A stretch of 44,895 nt of DNA from the NCBI GenBank assembly GCA_903909215.1, contig CAIVUX010000011.1, positions 1-44,895 on the forward strand, given 5' to 3'. The notes beneath the pieces were generated by a model, which was not told the origin of the DNA, made no database searches, and worked only from the letters and a program-made list of their open reading frames with translations. The position numbers and the translations under genes were made by a program. This document shows positions 16,906-26,637 of this stretch, in pieces. Positions within the stretch are counted from its first letter, which is position 1. Every line of letters starts with the position of its first letter. This DNA is from an uncultured Ferrovum sp. GTDB lineage: Bacteria > Pseudomonadota > Gammaproteobacteria > Burkholderiales > Ferrovaceae.

Positions 16906-17519
16906 GAAAAACGCGCCAATAATACTGATTTAATTTCTGCAAAAATAACCTCAGGGGTACGCAATGCATCCAACACATGAAAGCGTTGCGGCTCTGCCTG
17001 CGCGCGCGCTAAGTACGCTTCGCGCACACGCGTAAAGAATTCACCCCGCTCTTGCTCAAAGCGATCTAACACGGGTGAGCCTTGCACGACCCGTTGATGC
17101 GCCGTAGCGGGGTCAAGATCGAATAAAAAAGTGAGGTCTGGTTGTAAGTCGGCCAGTACCCAAAGCTCCAATTGTTGTAAATGTGCCAAGGCTACACCAC
17201 GGCCACCTCCTTGATAGGCGAAACTGGCATCGGCAAAACGATCGCTCAGCACCCAGGCACCGCGCTGCAAGGCGGGCGCGATAACGGTGGTTACATGTTC
17301 ACGACGAGCCGCAAACATCAGCAACGCCTCGCTGTCGGCGTTCATGGGTTGATGTAACACCATTTCACGCAGAGCTTCGCCCAACGCTGTGCCACCTGGT
17401 TCGCGCGTCACCACCAAATCATGCCCCTGCGCCCTAATCCATTGCGCCATAGGGGCGAGGTGCGTGCTTTTGCCAGCACCGTCGATGCCTTCCACTGAAA
17501 TGAACCGAGCTTTATGCAT
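16902..17519 (-). CDS. tmk: Thymidylate kinase
   Basis: Tmk phosphorylates dTMP to dTDP for DNA synthesis. The 205-residue protein starts ISVEGIDGAGKSTH, the family P-loop, followed by VTREPGGTALGEALR (the Arg-containing DRX/REPG element) and DRFADASFAYQGGGRG, the substrate and lid region. Length is typical. It starts 18 bases after mltG and overlaps holB by four bases. The E. coli-type order mltG-tmk-holB is kept. Confidence 0.97.
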   Translation of the reverse strand: MHKARFISVEGIDGAGKSTHLAPMAQWIRAQGHDLVVTREPGGTALGEALREMVLHQPMNADSEALLMFAARREHVTTVIAPALQRGAWVLSDRFADASFAYQGGGRGVALAHLQQLELWVLADLQPDLTFLFDLDPATAHQRVVQGSPVLDRFEQERGEFFTRVREAYLARAQAEPQRFHVLDALRTPEVIFAEIKSVLLARFS

Positions 17520-17537
17520 AGAGCTGATGCCTAGGGT

Positions 17538-18527
17538 TTAATGGCGTTGCAGTTGATATTTTACAACCGCACGGTTATGTTCATCGAGTGTTTCTGAAAA
17601 CTGGTGGCTACCATCCCCTTTGGCCACAAAATACAATGCTGATGACTGCGCTGGATGCAATGCCGCCTCTATGGCCGCTAAGTTGGGCATGGCAATAGGG
17701 CCAGGTGGCAAACCGGCACGGGTATAGGTATTGTAAGGGGTGTCGGTGAGTAAATCTCGTTTGTGAATAGCGCCTTGATAGCGACTGCCCATGCCGTAAA
17801 TCACCGTGGGGTCGGTTTGTAGGCGCATACCGCTGCGCAAACGATTCACAAATACCGCCGCAATGAGCGATCTCTCTTCCGGTCGGGCCGTTTCTTTTTC
17901 AATAATCGAGGCCATGGTTAGGGCTTCAAATGGTGATGCATAGGGCAGGCCATAAGCACGATTTTTCCAAAGCTGGTCCAGATGCCGATTCAATGAAGCC
18001 TGAGCCCGTTTTAAAATATTCAAATCCGTGTCGTTCTTACTAAAAAAATAGGATTGGGGCAACAGCAAGCCTTCGGCTGAAGCGTTGGTAAGCCCCAGGC
18101 GTTGCAATACTTCTCGATCAGATAGCCCTTGTGTGAGGTGCTGTATATCGGGCTCGGCATTGAGGGTGGAACGAATTTGCGCGAAGGTCAATCCATCAAT
18201 AAGGCGCACCTCACCTTGCGTGCTGTCATTGCTGGTTAGTTTATTCAGCAGCTCAAGGGCCGTAACCGGCTGATTAAGTTGGTAACTGCCGGCCATAATG
18301 TGTGATTGTCGCCCCAGCAGACGTGCCGCCCAATTCAGCGACCAAGGCTCCCACAATAAGCCTTGCGCTGAAAGCTCGTGAGACACCGTGCGCAAAGAAG
18401 CGCCAAATTTTAATTCGAACTGAAAAGGGGTGGTAGGAAGAGATAGAGGGGCTGCGCAGAACAGCCCCACGCCAACCATTAGCGCCATCAGCAACCCTAC
18501 AACGAGCTGACGCAAGAGGCCAAACAC
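17538..18527 (-). CDS. mltG: Endolytic murein transglycosylase MltG
   Basis: This 329-residue YceG-family protein has an N-terminal membrane anchor (LLRQLVVGLLMALMVGVGLF), a LysM-like segment (about 35-110) and the catalytic region with the Glu in MASIIEKETARPEE, followed by VFVNRLRSGMRLQTDPTVIYG. MltG cuts nascent glycan strands in the periplasm and is thought to set their length. The start is GTG at 18525-18527, three bases after the fabF stop. In E. coli pabC lies between fabF and mltG; it is absent here. Confidence 0.95.
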   Translation of the reverse strand: MFGLLRQLVVGLLMALMVGVGLFCAAPLSLPTTPFQFELKFGASLRTVSHELSAQGLLWEPWSLNWAARLLGRQSHIMAGSYQLNQPVTALELLNKLTSNDSTQGEVRLIDGLTFAQIRSTLNAEPDIQHLTQGLSDREVLQRLGLTNASAEGLLLPQSYFFSKNDTDLNILKRAQASLNRHLDQLWKNRAYGLPYASPFEALTMASIIEKETARPEERSLIAAVFVNRLRSGMRLQTDPTVIYGMGSRYQGAIHKRDLLTDTPYNTYTRAGLPPGPIAMPNLAAIEAALHPAQSSALYFVAKGDGSHQFSETLDEHNRAVVKYQLQRH

Positions 18528-18530
18528 GGA

Positions 18531-19772
18531 TCAGCGCATGCGCTGAAAGATTAAAGTGCCATTGGTGCCACCAAAACCAAAGGAGTTGGAGAGCACTGCA
18601 TCAATTTTCATGCTGCGCGCGGTGTGGGGCACATAGTCCAAATCGCATTCTGGGCTGGGGTTATCCAGATTGATGGTGGGTGGGGCCACCTGATGGTGAA
18701 TGGCCAATACGGAAAATACGGCTTCAATTCCACCCGCTGCACCCAGCAAATGTCCGGTCATAGACTTGGTAGAGCTAATCGCCAGTTTCGTGGCGTAATC
18801 ACCAAAGGCGCGCTTCACAGCAATGGTTTCGCCAATATCACCCAAAGGCGTGGATGTGCCATGGGCATTAATATAATCAATTTGATCAGGATTTAGGCGT
18901 GCGTTTTTAAGCGCATTGAGCATACTGCGTCGCGCGCCATCGCCGTCATCGGGGGGGGACGTAATATGATGTGCATCCGAACTCATCCCATAACCTGAAA
19001 GTTCGCAGTAAATTTTAGCACCACGGGCCTTGGCATGTTCTAACTCTTCTAGCACCAATACACCTGCGCCCTCGCCCATCACAAATCCATCACGATCACG
19101 ATCCCAAGGCCGACTGGCGGCTTGCGGATTATCGTTGCGAGTGCTGAGTGCCCGGGCAGCAGAAAAGCCGCCAATACCCAGGGGGTGTACAGCGCATTCT
19201 GCTCCGCCTGCAATCATGACATCGGCATCGCCATACTCAATCAACCGTCCTGCTTCGCCAATACTGTGGTTGCCCGTGGTGCAGGCAGTCACGATGGCAA
19301 TGTTGGGACCCTTAAGGCCATATTGAATAGAGAGATTGCCGGAAATCATGTTGATGATACTGCCGGGAATAAAGAATGGCGAAATTTTGCGAACGCCCCC
19401 TTCTAGATACGCGCTGTGCGTATCGGCAATCAGTGGTAAACCACCAATCCCCGAGCCAATGCATACCCCTGCGCGCTCTGCGTAGGAGGGATTGGCCTCA
19501 ATCCCCGCGTCTTTAAGCGCCTCCATACCAGCCACTAACCCAAAGTGGATAAATACATCCATGCGACGCACTTCTTTGGGATTGAGAAATTGGCCGGCGT
19601 CAAAGTTTTTCACTTCACCGGCAATCTGGCAGGTCATGTCGCTGGGGTCGAAGCGTTTAATGCGGTCCACGCCTGAACGACCGGCACTAATGCTGGCCCA
19701 AGCCTCCTCTACAGTGTTACCTACTGGGGAAACAATCCCCAGTCCAGTAACAACCACTCGACGGCGCGACAT
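18531..19772 (-). CDS. fabF: Beta-ketoacyl-ACP synthase II
   Basis: FabF condenses malonyl-ACP with acyl-ACP in fatty-acid elongation. The 413-residue length is standard. The catalytic triad is visible: Cys in [12 protein letters not shown], His in [11 protein letters not shown] and His in [12 protein letters not shown], with the final GFGGTNG loop. ATG at 19770-19772 follows acpP by 20 bases. It is the last of the fatty-acid genes in this operon, with mltG right behind. Confidence 0.97.
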   Translation of the reverse strand: MSRRRVVVTGLGIVSPVGNTVEEAWASISAGRSGVDRIKRFDPSDMTCQIAGEVKNFDAGQFLNPKEVRRMDVFIHFGLVAGMEALKDAGIEANPSYAERAGVCIGSGIGGLPLIADTHSAYLEGGVRKISPFFIPGSIINMISGNLSIQYGLKGPNIAIVTACTTGNHSIGEAGRLIEYGDADVMIAGGAECAVHPLGIGGFSAARALSTRNDNPQAASRPWDRDRDGFVMGEGAGVLVLEELEHAKARGAKIYCELSGYGMSSDAHHITSPPDDGDGARRSMLNALKNARLNPDQIDYINAHGTSTPLGDIGETIAVKRAFGDYATKLAISSTKSMTGHLLGAAGGIEAVFSVLAIHHQVAPPTINLDNPSPECDLDYVPHTARSMKIDAVLSNSFGFGGTNGTLIFQRMR

Positions 19773-19792
19773 TGAATCAGCCCTTGCTAAAA

Positions 19793-20032
19793 CTAGGACT
19801 TGAGGTGGCTGTTGACGTAGTCAATAGCTTGCTGAACGGTGGTAATTTTTTCTGCGTCTTCGTCAGGGATTTCGCATTCGAATTCTTCTTCCAGGGCCAT
19901 AACCAACTCGACAGTATCGAGGGAGTCGGCACCCAGATCGTCAACGAATGAGGAAGAGTTTTGAATTTCTTCTTCTTTTACGCCCAATTGTTCGGAAACG
20001 ATTTTCTTGACGCGCTGTTCAATATTTGACAT
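19793..20032 (-). CDS. acpP: Acyl carrier protein
   Basis: ATG at 20030-20032 gives the usual 79-residue acidic protein [10 protein letters not shown]...; 13 further upstream codons are open but not plausible. Ser37 in [12 protein letters not shown] is the 4'-phosphopantetheine site. It carries growing acyl chains between the Fab enzymes. It is placed between fabG and fabF as in most proteobacteria, with about 86 bases before it, which leaves room for its own promoter. Confidence 0.97.
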   Translation of the reverse strand: MSNIEQRVKKIVSEQLGVKEEEIQNSSSFVDDLGADSLDTVELVMALEEEFECEIPDEDAEKITTVQQAIDYVNSHLKS

Positions 20033-20118
20033 GTGATGAAGTCCTTCTTCTAAGATGTACCAAAAAAACACATATAGTGTAGCAGATCATGCCCATCAAA
20101 TCACCTGTTGTAACAGGT

Positions 20119-20862
20119 TCAATCCATACTCATTCCGCCGTTGACATGCAAGGTAGCCCCCGTGACGTAGGTTGCCCCGGGGGAAGCCAGGTAAGCCACC
20201 GCATGGGCCACATCGGCTGGAATACCCAACCGACCAAGGGGGATAGCCCCCAATAGGGCCTGATGTTGGGCTTCTTCTAGGCCGCGGGTCATATCTGTAT
20301 CAATAAAACCAGGTGCTACGGCATTCACCGTAATGCCGCGACTGCCCAATTCCCGTGCCAAAGACTTGGTTAACCCCACCAATCCGGCCTTGGCGGCGGC
20401 ATAGTTGGCTTGGCCTGCGTTGCCCGTGGTGCCCACCACAGAGCCGATATTGATAATTCGCCCCATGCGGGCCTTCATCATGTCGCGCATCACGGCACGA
20501 GACAAGCGAAATACCGATTTAAGGTTGGTGTCCATCACCTCGTCCCAATCCTCATCGCGCATGCGCATGGAAAGCGTATCGCGCGTTACACCCGCGTTAT
20601 TTACCAAAATGGAAACAGCGCTGTAGCGGGTTTTAATATCCTCCACCACAGCTAAAATTCCCTCAGCATGGCGCACATCCAGTACCAGCCCCTCTCCCTC
20701 TCCTGACACGTCTTTAAGGGTCGCGTTAATGGCCGTAACCCCCGTCTGGGAGGTGGCGGTACCGATGACAGTGGCCCCCAAACGGGCCAATTCAATGGCA
20801 ATAGCCTGACCGATGCCACGGCTGGCGCCTGTTACCAAGGCAACTTGTCCTTTTAATGTCAT
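20119..20862 (-). CDS. fabG: 3-oxoacyl-ACP reductase
   Basis: FabG reduces beta-ketoacyl-ACP with NADPH. The ATG at 20860-20862 has GGAGGT six bases ahead and gives 247 residues, the usual length. An ATG four codons earlier overlaps the fabD stop (TAATG), but the ribosome site falls inside it. The SDR features are TGASRGIGQAIA, LVNNAGVTRD and the catalytic Ser/Tyr/Lys in NIGSVVGTTGNAGQANYAAAKAG, split by the usual spacing. It closes with the VNAVAPGFIDTDMT loop. Confidence 0.97.
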   Translation of the reverse strand: MTLKGQVALVTGASRGIGQAIAIELARLGATVIGTATSQTGVTAINATLKDVSGEGEGLVLDVRHAEGILAVVEDIKTRYSAVSILVNNAGVTRDTLSMRMRDEDWDEVMDTNLKSVFRLSRAVMRDMMKARMGRIINIGSVVGTTGNAGQANYAAAKAGLVGLTKSLARELGSRGITVNAVAPGFIDTDMTRGLEEAQHQALLGAIPLGRLGIPADVAHAVAYLASPGATYVTGATLHVNGGMSMD

Positions 20863-20873
20863 ATTGACCTCCA

Positions 20874-21803
20874 TTAACTAAGGGTTTCGCGCGCCGCTGT
20901 GACGGCTGCGCTGTCGTTTAAGGCGATGCCCTGAACGTCGGGTTGGTTGCGTTTCACCAAAGAGGCCAAAACTTTACCCGGACCGCATTCGGCCACCAAG
21001 GTAACCCCCTTCTTACCCATGGTCTGCATGGTTTCAACCCAACGCACCGGACTATACAATTGCTGCACCAAGGCCGCACGCACTTCATCCCCGCTGTGAC
21101 TGCTCATCACACTGGCATTATGGATGACCGGAATCTGTGGGGCCTGTACTGAAATGTCGGCCAAATAATGGCGCAATTCTTCAGCGGCAGATTTCATTAA
21201 GGAACAATGGGAAGGGACGCTCATGGCCAGCATCACCGCGCGTTTGGCGCCGCGTGCTTTGGCGGCATCAATACCGCGCTCCACAGCCGCACGATGGCCT
21301 GCAATGACCACTTGTCCGGGGGAGTTAAAATTAGCGGGCTCGAGCGCTTCATCACCACAGGCTTCAAGACAAGCGGCACGCACACCCTGATCATCCAAAC
21401 CTAAAATAGCGGCCATGGCCCCCACACCCTCGGGCACCGCTTGTTGCATGGTTTGTGCACGAAAACGGGATAGCCGCATGGCGTCCGCAAAGTTAAGGCT
21501 TTCCGCGGCCACCAAAGCGCTGTATTCACCTAAGCTATGGCCCGCCAAACAAAACGGTTTGGGGCCATTGAGCGCCTGCCAAGAGCGGTATACGGCAACA
21601 CCGGCGGCCAGCATCACCGGTTGAGTGTTTATGGTCAAGGACAAGGCCTCTTCAGGGCCGCTGTTCATTAAGGCCCACAGGTCTTCGCCCAAGGCTTCGG
21701 AAGCTTCATCAAAAGTGGCGCGAATCAGAGGTAAGCCCTGATAAGCATTCATCATGCCTACAGATTGCGATCCTTGACCCGGAAAAACAAATGCAAAACT
21801 CAT
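20874..21803 (-). CDS. fabD: Malonyl-CoA:ACP transacylase
   Basis: FabD loads malonate onto ACP. The ATG at 21801-21803 gives 309 residues beginning MSFAFVFPGQGSQSVGMM, the family start; a longer open frame is not supported. The nucleophilic Ser is in AGHSLGEYSALV, and the partner His in MSVPSHCSLM. It lies 11 bases after fabH and its stop touches the fabG reading region. Confidence 0.97.
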   Translation of the reverse strand: MSFAFVFPGQGSQSVGMMNAYQGLPLIRATFDEASEALGEDLWALMNSGPEEALSLTINTQPVMLAAGVAVYRSWQALNGPKPFCLAGHSLGEYSALVAAESLNFADAMRLSRFRAQTMQQAVPEGVGAMAAILGLDDQGVRAACLEACGDEALEPANFNSPGQVVIAGHRAAVERGIDAAKARGAKRAVMLAMSVPSHCSLMKSAAEELRHYLADISVQAPQIPVIHNASVMSSHSGDEVRAALVQQLYSPVRWVETMQTMGKKGVTLVAECGPGKVLASLVKRNQPDVQGIALNDSAAVTAARETLS

Positions 21804-21814
21804 ACCAGTCACCC

Positions 21815-22774
21815 TTACATCTGAATCAGGGCCGAGCCCCAAGTAAAACCACCGCCTACCCCGGCCAACAATATTTTTTGCCCGGGTTTAATACGACCAT
21901 CGCGCAGAGCAATGTCTAAGGCCATGGGAATAGAGGCGGCCGATGTGTTGCCATGATTGGCTACCGTGACAATGACCCGGCTCATGGGCATTTTAAGTTT
22001 CGCCGCGGTGGCTTCTATAATCCGCACATTGGCTTGATGAGGAATAAACCAATCCACGTCATCCATTGAAATATGATTAGTTGCCAGCGCTTCAAGAGAG
22101 GCCTGTTTGAGTACTTTGACGGCAAATTTAAACACCGCACCACCATCCATTTGCACGGTAGGACTGCCCACCGCAGCGCCCGCTGAAATACTACCGGGCA
22201 CAGATAAAATATCCACATGGCGACCGTCGGCATGTAAATGGGTAGAGTAAATGCCCGGTTCAGAGGCGGGTTGCAAAACCACGGCGCCCGCCCCATCACC
22301 AAACAATACACAGGTGTTGCGATCATTCCAGTCCAACAAGTTAGTGAAGGTTTCGGCCCCCACCACCAACGCGCACTTAACACTACCGCTGCGAATAAAC
22401 TGATCTGCAATGGATAAGGCATAGACAAAGCCTGTGCAGACCGCTTGAATATCAAATGCCGCCCCTTGGGTGACGCCCAACTTGGCTTGCAAAATACAGG
22501 CGGTACTGGGAAACACCATATCCGGCGTGGTGGTGGCCACAATAATCAGGTCCACCTGCTCCGCTGCAATACCTGCAGCATGCAAGGCGCGTTGTGCGGC
22601 GCGCAAGGCCAGATCACTGGTCACCTCATCTTCGGCGCGCACATGGCGTTGGCAAATACCGGTGCGCGAACGAATCCAATCATCGCTGGTATCAACGATT
22701 TTTTCCAGATCTACGTTGGTGAGAATTTTTTCTGGTACATCGCTGCCGGTACCAGTTATTTTGGAATAAATCAT
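21815..22774 (-). CDS. fabH: Beta-ketoacyl-ACP synthase III
   Basis: FabH starts fatty-acid synthesis by joining acetyl-CoA and malonyl-ACP. The 319-residue protein has the active Cys in [10 protein letters not shown], His in [10 protein letters not shown] and Asn in [11 protein letters not shown], plus the closing [13 protein letters not shown]. Its ATG (22772-22774) overlaps the plsX stop by four bases. Confidence 0.97.
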   Translation of the reverse strand: MIYSKITGTGSDVPEKILTNVDLEKIVDTSDDWIRSRTGICQRHVRAEDEVTSDLALRAAQRALHAAGIAAEQVDLIIVATTTPDMVFPSTACILQAKLGVTQGAAFDIQAVCTGFVYALSIADQFIRSGSVKCALVVGAETFTNLLDWNDRNTCVLFGDGAGAVVLQPASEPGIYSTHLHADGRHVDILSVPGSISAGAAVGSPTVQMDGGAVFKFAVKVLKQASLEALATNHISMDDVDWFIPHQANVRIIEATAAKLKMPMSRVIVTVANHGNTSAASIPMALDIALRDGRIKPGQKILLAGVGGGFTWGSALIQM

Positions 22775-23787
22775 GCAGGTAATGGTTCCGTTTGCATAAC
22801 GGCCGCTTCAATGCGACCAGTTACGTTATTGCGTACTTCAGTAACTGCATATTGCAACGCATGACGATAGGCGTAAGCATCGGCCCCGCCATGACTTTTT
22901 ACCACCAGCCCTTTTAGGCCCAATAAGGTGGCGCCGTTATAACGGCGATGGTCCACATGTTTGCGAAACTGATTCAGTACCGGCATGGCCACTAGCGCTG
23001 CCAGTTTGGTGAATATGTTGCGTTTAAACTCTCGACGCAACAACTGACCCAGCATCCAAGCCAAACCCTCAGAGGTTTTAAGGACCACATTGCCGACAAA
23101 ACCATCGCACACCACCACATCTACGGTACCGCGATAAATGTCATCACCTTCTATGTTGCCATAAAAGTTAATGGGAGACGCGCGCAACAATTCTGCAGCG
23201 CGCTTAATCACTTCAGCTCCTTTAATGGCCTCATGGCCAATATTAAGCAAACCCACCGTGGGGCGCTCAATGCCGTCTACGGCAGAGGCCAAGATAGAGC
23301 CCATGATGCCGAATTGTTGCAGATGTTCGGGTTCGCAATCCACATTAGCACCTAAGTCCAGTACATACACATGGCCGTTAATGGTGGGTAAAGTGGTGGC
23401 AATGGCAGGGCGCTCGATGCCGGGCAGCATTTTGAGCACAAAACGGGCAGTGGCCATGAGGGCGCCTGTATTACCAGCACTCACCGCACAATCGGCCGTG
23501 CCGTCTTTGACCAAATTAATGGCCACACGCATGGAAGAATCTTTTTTCTTTTTGAGGGCTTGAGCGGGGGGCTCGTCCATAGCCACCACTTCTGTGGCCG
23601 CATGAATAGTGAGACGATCAGAGAGGCTGGCGCGTTTTTTCAACAAGGCCGTGCGCAAGGGCTCAGGTTGCCCCACTAAAATTATGCGCACCTCAGGGTC
23701 GCGACTCAGCAACTCAAGCGCGGCGGCAACAGTGACCTTAGGGCCATGGTCACCGCCCATGGCGTCGACAGCGATTGTGACGTTCAC
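22771..23787 (-). CDS. plsX: Phosphate acyltransferase PlsX
   Basis: PlsX turns acyl-ACP into acyl-phosphate for the first step of phospholipid synthesis. The 338-residue protein starts [15 protein letters not shown] and has [10 protein letters not shown] and [17 protein letters not shown], all diagnostic. The start is GTG at 23785-23787, 39 bases downstream of rpmF. The order rpmF-plsX-fabH is conserved in many proteobacteria. Confidence 0.96.
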   Translation of the reverse strand: MNVTIAVDAMGGDHGPKVTVAAALELLSRDPEVRIILVGQPEPLRTALLKKRASLSDRLTIHAATEVVAMDEPPAQALKKKKDSSMRVAINLVKDGTADCAVSAGNTGALMATARFVLKMLPGIERPAIATTLPTINGHVYVLDLGANVDCEPEHLQQFGIMGSILASAVDGIERPTVGLLNIGHEAIKGAEVIKRAAELLRASPINFYGNIEGDDIYRGTVDVVVCDGFVGNVVLKTSEGLAWMLGQLLRREFKRNIFTKLAALVAMPVLNQFRKHVDHRRYNGATLLGLKGLVVKSHGGADAYAYRHALQYAVTEVRNNVTGRIEAAVMQTEPLPA

Positions 23788-23826
23788 GCGGCTACGTTAA
23801 TCGCGGGTGACTGGCCGGAGGCGACC

Positions 23827-24006
23827 TTATTCGCCCTTGGTGCGAACGACTTTCTTGCCGCGATAAAAGCCATTTGGGCTAATGTGGTGACGCAAGTGCA
23901 CTTCGCCCGTGGTGGGTTCGGTGGCCAATGCGGGGGCGGTCAAAAAATCATGAGCGCGGTGCATGCCCCGTTTGGAGGGGGACTTTTTGTTTTGCTGAAC
24001 TGCCAT
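23827..24006 (-). CDS. rpmF: 50S ribosomal protein L32
   Basis: A 59-residue frame on the minus strand starts [20 protein letters not shown] and ends in a Lys/Arg/Gly-rich tail ([15 protein letters not shown]). This is the L32 pattern, including the conserved GEVHLRHH segment in place of the zinc cysteines found in some other bacteria. ATG is at 24004-24006 with AGGAGCAGC just ahead. It sits between yceD and plsX, as in E. coli. Confidence 0.96.
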   Translation of the reverse strand: MAVQQNKKSPSKRGMHRAHDFLTAPALATEPTTGEVHLRHHISPNGFYRGKKVVRTKGE

Positions 24007-24061
24007 GGTGCTGCTCCTTCGATTTGGATATGAACATCCGTTTCATTAATCGTTAATCAAC

Positions 24062-24553
24062 TTACCTCTTTAATTGCGCTAAAGCTGCGAAAGGGTTAGC
24101 CCGTTTCTTTTCTGCCAATAACCCATCAGCAGCGCATTCCCCCAAGGGGTGACACGGTGCCAAGGGAAGCGCCAGCAGAATCTCCTCCTCCACTATCTGC
24201 GCAACGTCCAGCCGCTCAGGCAGGACAATCACGTCAACCCCTATTCTTTCATCTTCCAAGGCCGGGAGATCGCTTTCGCGACGCACCATCAGCAGCGTGT
24301 TATCCCCATCAAGCTTAAAGAGCATACCCTCTAAGCATCGTTGGCAGGTCAATACCAGCCGACCTTCCAATTGAATACGCAATTGCGGTTCATGGTTGTA
24401 AGTAACGTCCCCGCTAATGCGGTATTTAAACCAACCCTCACCCGAATGAAGCAGGTTTTTCAAACCCTGAATATCGCCCGGAACTCCCTCGCCTTGGAGG
24501 GTTTCACCCTGAGCGGTAAATGAGATGGGATCTAAAATAGGCGCTTCAAACAT
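24062..24553 (-). CDS. yceD: YceD/DUF177 family protein
   Basis: The 163-residue protein has the DUF177 hallmarks: GRLVLTCQRCLEGM in the middle (Cys pair CxxC), an acidic DVIVLPERLDVAQIVEEEILLALPLAP segment and a C-terminal NPFAALAQLK. It is the first gene of the rpmF-fab operon. In plants and bacteria the family is linked to 23S rRNA accumulation or processing; the precise activity is not known. It is divergent from maf, with about 100 bases between. Confidence 0.92.
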   Translation of the reverse strand: MFEAPILDPISFTAQGETLQGEGVPGDIQGLKNLLHSGEGWFKYRISGDVTYNHEPQLRIQLEGRLVLTCQRCLEGMLFKLDGDNTLLMVRRESDLPALEDERIGVDVIVLPERLDVAQIVEEEILLALPLAPCHPLGECAADGLLAEKKRANPFAALAQLKR

Positions 24554-24651
24554 AAGGGCGGCATTTTATGGGTTTTGAGCTCTATTGTCAAAGACTTATC
24601 TATGGGTAGCGGAGTCTTGGTATAGTGATGCCCTACCCTATTACCCTGCTC

Positions 24652-25236
24652 ATGACTATGAAACCGCTTATCTTGGCCTCCAGTTCCCCCTATCGACGGG
24701 AACTGCTGTCCCGACTGCAACTGCCCTTTCAGGCCGTTTCCCCCAACTTGGACGAAACCCCTTTAATGGGCGAAACGGCCATGGACACCTGCGCTCGCTT
24801 AAGCCTGGCCAAAGCGCAAAAAGTGGCCGAATCACACCCCAACGCGCTGATTATTGGCTCGGATCAAGTGGCTTTACTGGATGGGCGTTTGGTGGGCAAG
24901 CCCGGCACTCACGAGGTTGCGCAACAACAATTACGCCAAGCCAGTGGTCGTGAAATGTCCTTTCACACCGCGCTCTGCCTTCTTAATGCCAGTACCGGCG
25001 TTGCGCAGCAAACCCGCGTAGATGCACAGGTGCGCTACCGTACCCTAACCGATGATGAAATTGAGCGTTATTTACGGGCCGATACCCCCTACGATTGTGC
25101 GGGCAGCGGTCGTATTGAAACTCTTGGCATTGCTTTGGTGGACTATGTGAGGAGCGATGATCCTACAGCCTTAATTGGTTTGCCCCTCATCGCCTTAGCC
25201 CACATGTTGCGCCAAGAGGGCGTGGCACTGCCCTAA
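24652..25236 (+). CDS. maf: Maf-family nucleotide pyrophosphatase, YceF type
   Basis: The protein (about 194 residues from ATG 24652, or 192 from ATG 24658, which is equally possible) starts MKPLILASSSPYRRELL, the family signature. It has ETPLMGETAMDTCARLSLAKAQ, IIGSDQVALLDG, GKPGTHEVA and CAGSGRIETLGIAL. Placement beside yceD-rpmF and the close match to the E. coli YceF pattern point to the 7-methyl-GTP pyrophosphatase subtype, which clears modified nucleotides. No clear ribosome site decides the start. Confidence 0.9.
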   Translation: MTMKPLILASSSPYRRELLSRLQLPFQAVSPNLDETPLMGETAMDTCARLSLAKAQKVAESHPNALIIGSDQVALLDGRLVGKPGTHEVAQQQLRQASGREMSFHTALCLLNASTGVAQQTRVDAQVRYRTLTDDEIERYLRADTPYDCAGSGRIETLGIALVDYVRSDDPTALIGLPLIALAHMLRQEGVALP

Positions 25237-25247
25237 GGGATTAGTCT

Positions 25248-25382
25248 TTATTGATGGTCAGGTGGCGTCTCTTTATCGTGGTTTTGGTCTTTTTCCTCGC
25301 TTTGAGTGCGGCTGCGCGGACTTAAGGCCACCACAAAAGCAATGGCCCCAACAAATAATAAAGCGATAATGGTTTCAATCAC
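25248..25382 (-). CDS. Small single-helix membrane protein next to crcB
   Basis: A 44-residue frame starts with GTG at 25380-25382: MIETIIALLFVGAIAFVVAL, then a polar acidic tail rich in Ser, Glu, Asp and Lys to the stop at 25248-25250. It has one clear membrane helix and a charged cytoplasmic or periplasmic end. It lies 16 bases after the crcB stop on the same strand, with an AGAGG ahead at a long spacing. Codon usage looks natural, but the start is not strong. No family is recognised. Confidence 0.45.
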   Translation of the reverse strand: MIETIIALLFVGAIAFVVALSPRSRTQSEEKDQNHDKETPPDHQ

Positions 25383-25398
25383 GGCGGTGTTTTATCCT

Positions 25399-25785
25399 CT
25401 AGTTCCATAAAATGCGTGCCAGCCTCATCCCAACCAAGGTCAGCAACAATGAGCCCATAACATGCATGATGAGCGCCAGCAGGGCCCAACCCAAATGCCG
25501 GTGGCGAATGCTGTTCACCACCTCAGCTGAAAAAGTAGAAAAGGTGGTGAGTCCCCCTAAGAAGCCTGTGAGCAAAAATAATTGCAGCTCGGTGGGCACC
25601 ACGCGCAATGCAATGCCTTGGGTTAAGAAGCCCATTAAAAACCCACCCGTCAGATTGGCGACCAATGTCCCCACAGGCAAGCGTGGCAATACGCTGTTTA
25701 GGGCGATTGAAAACCCCCACCGCATCCAGGCTCCCAAGGCACCTCCTGCAGCCACAGACACAATTTGCCACGTCAGCGTGTTCAT
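25399..25785 (-). CDS. crcB: Fluoride channel CrcB/Fluc
   Basis: The 128-residue, four-helix protein shows the Fluc motifs GGALGAWMRWG near the start, GTLVANLTGGFLMG in helix 2 and TGFLGGLTTFSTFS in helix 3, which line the fluoride path and the central sodium site. Such dimers let fluoride leave the cytoplasm. Length is standard. The leader between 25786 and 25847 does not show a fluoride riboswitch pattern. Confidence 0.95.
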   Translation of the reverse strand: MNTLTWQIVSVAAGGALGAWMRWGFSIALNSVLPRLPVGTLVANLTGGFLMGFLTQGIALRVVPTELQLFLLTGFLGGLTTFSTFSAEVVNSIRHRHLGWALLALIMHVMGSLLLTLVGMRLARILWN

Positions 25786-25847
25786 AGTGCCGCTACAATG
25801 AACGCATTGTTATCATCCCGTCAACACCAAATGCCCATCAACTGCCC

Positions 25848-26582
25848 ATGACCTCTGCCGTTGCCCCCGCACCTTTGGGACGCTTGTACCTCATTCCAGT
25901 GCCCTTAAGTGCCACAGCGGATACGCTGTGCCTGCCCCCGGACACCTTAAAACAGGTGAGAGAACTCATGCACTTTGTGGTGGAAGAGCCCAAAACCGCG
26001 CGCCGTCACTTAAAAGAAATGGGGCATCCCATTCCCCTCTCTCAATTGAATATAGCGGAGCTCAACCACCGGACCCCATCAGATGCCCTCTCGGGACTAA
26101 TGGCCCCCTTACTAAAGGGTTTGGACATGGGTCTGATGTCGGAAGCGGGCTGTCCTGCCGTGGCTGACCCGGGCGCGCTGCTGGTACGCATGGCTCATGA
26201 GCAGGGCATTCTGGTGCTGCCTCTGGTAGGGCCTTCATCCTTGTTATTGGCTCTCATGGCCTCAGGGCTTGATGGGCAACGTTTTTCTTTTCAAGGTTAT
26301 CTCTCCACAGAGGCAGGGCTGCGCAAAACGCGCATTGAAGCCTTAGAAAAACGCTCACGCCTCGAGCGAGAGACCCAATTGTTCATTGAAACCCCTTATC
26401 GCAATGACGTGCTGTTTGCTGCGCTGCGCGATAGCCTAAGCCCTGCCACCTTACTGTGTGTCGCCAGCGAACTAACCGGTGCGGCGCAAATGGTGCGCAC
26501 CCAAAGCGTAGCCCAATGGCGGCGCGAGAGCGCTCCTTTGTTGCATAAGAACCCCACAGTATTTCTATTTCTAGCCATCTAA
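25848..26582 (+). CDS. SAM-dependent methyltransferase, RsmI/tetrapyrrole methylase family
   Basis: The 244-residue protein has the tetrapyrrole-methylase fold: LYLIPVPLS at the start, FVVEEPKTARRHLKEMG, then GLMSEAGCPAVADPGALLVRMAHEQGI and VLPLVGPSSLLLALMASGLDGQRFSFQGYL. This resembles RsmI, which methylates 16S rRNA C1402, but it lacks the long C-terminal part of E. coli RsmI (286 residues). A short RsmI-like paralogue beside maf is known in betaproteobacteria. Its substrate cannot be given from sequence. Confidence 0.82.
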   Translation: MTSAVAPAPLGRLYLIPVPLSATADTLCLPPDTLKQVRELMHFVVEEPKTARRHLKEMGHPIPLSQLNIAELNHRTPSDALSGLMAPLLKGLDMGLMSEAGCPAVADPGALLVRMAHEQGILVLPLVGPSSLLLALMASGLDGQRFSFQGYLSTEAGLRKTRIEALEKRSRLERETQLFIETPYRNDVLFAALRDSLSPATLLCVASELTGAAQMVRTQSVAQWRRESAPLLHKNPTVFLFLAI

Positions 26583-26637
26583 AAGCTTATGTTAGTATTA
26601 CCAATTTTTACCATTACCTAGGCCCTGTACCTCTCAT

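Noticed and set aside
25786-25847. Possible fluoride riboswitch before crcB
   Set aside because: The leader is short and lacks the conserved crcB-motif elements; only an ordinary leader is seen.
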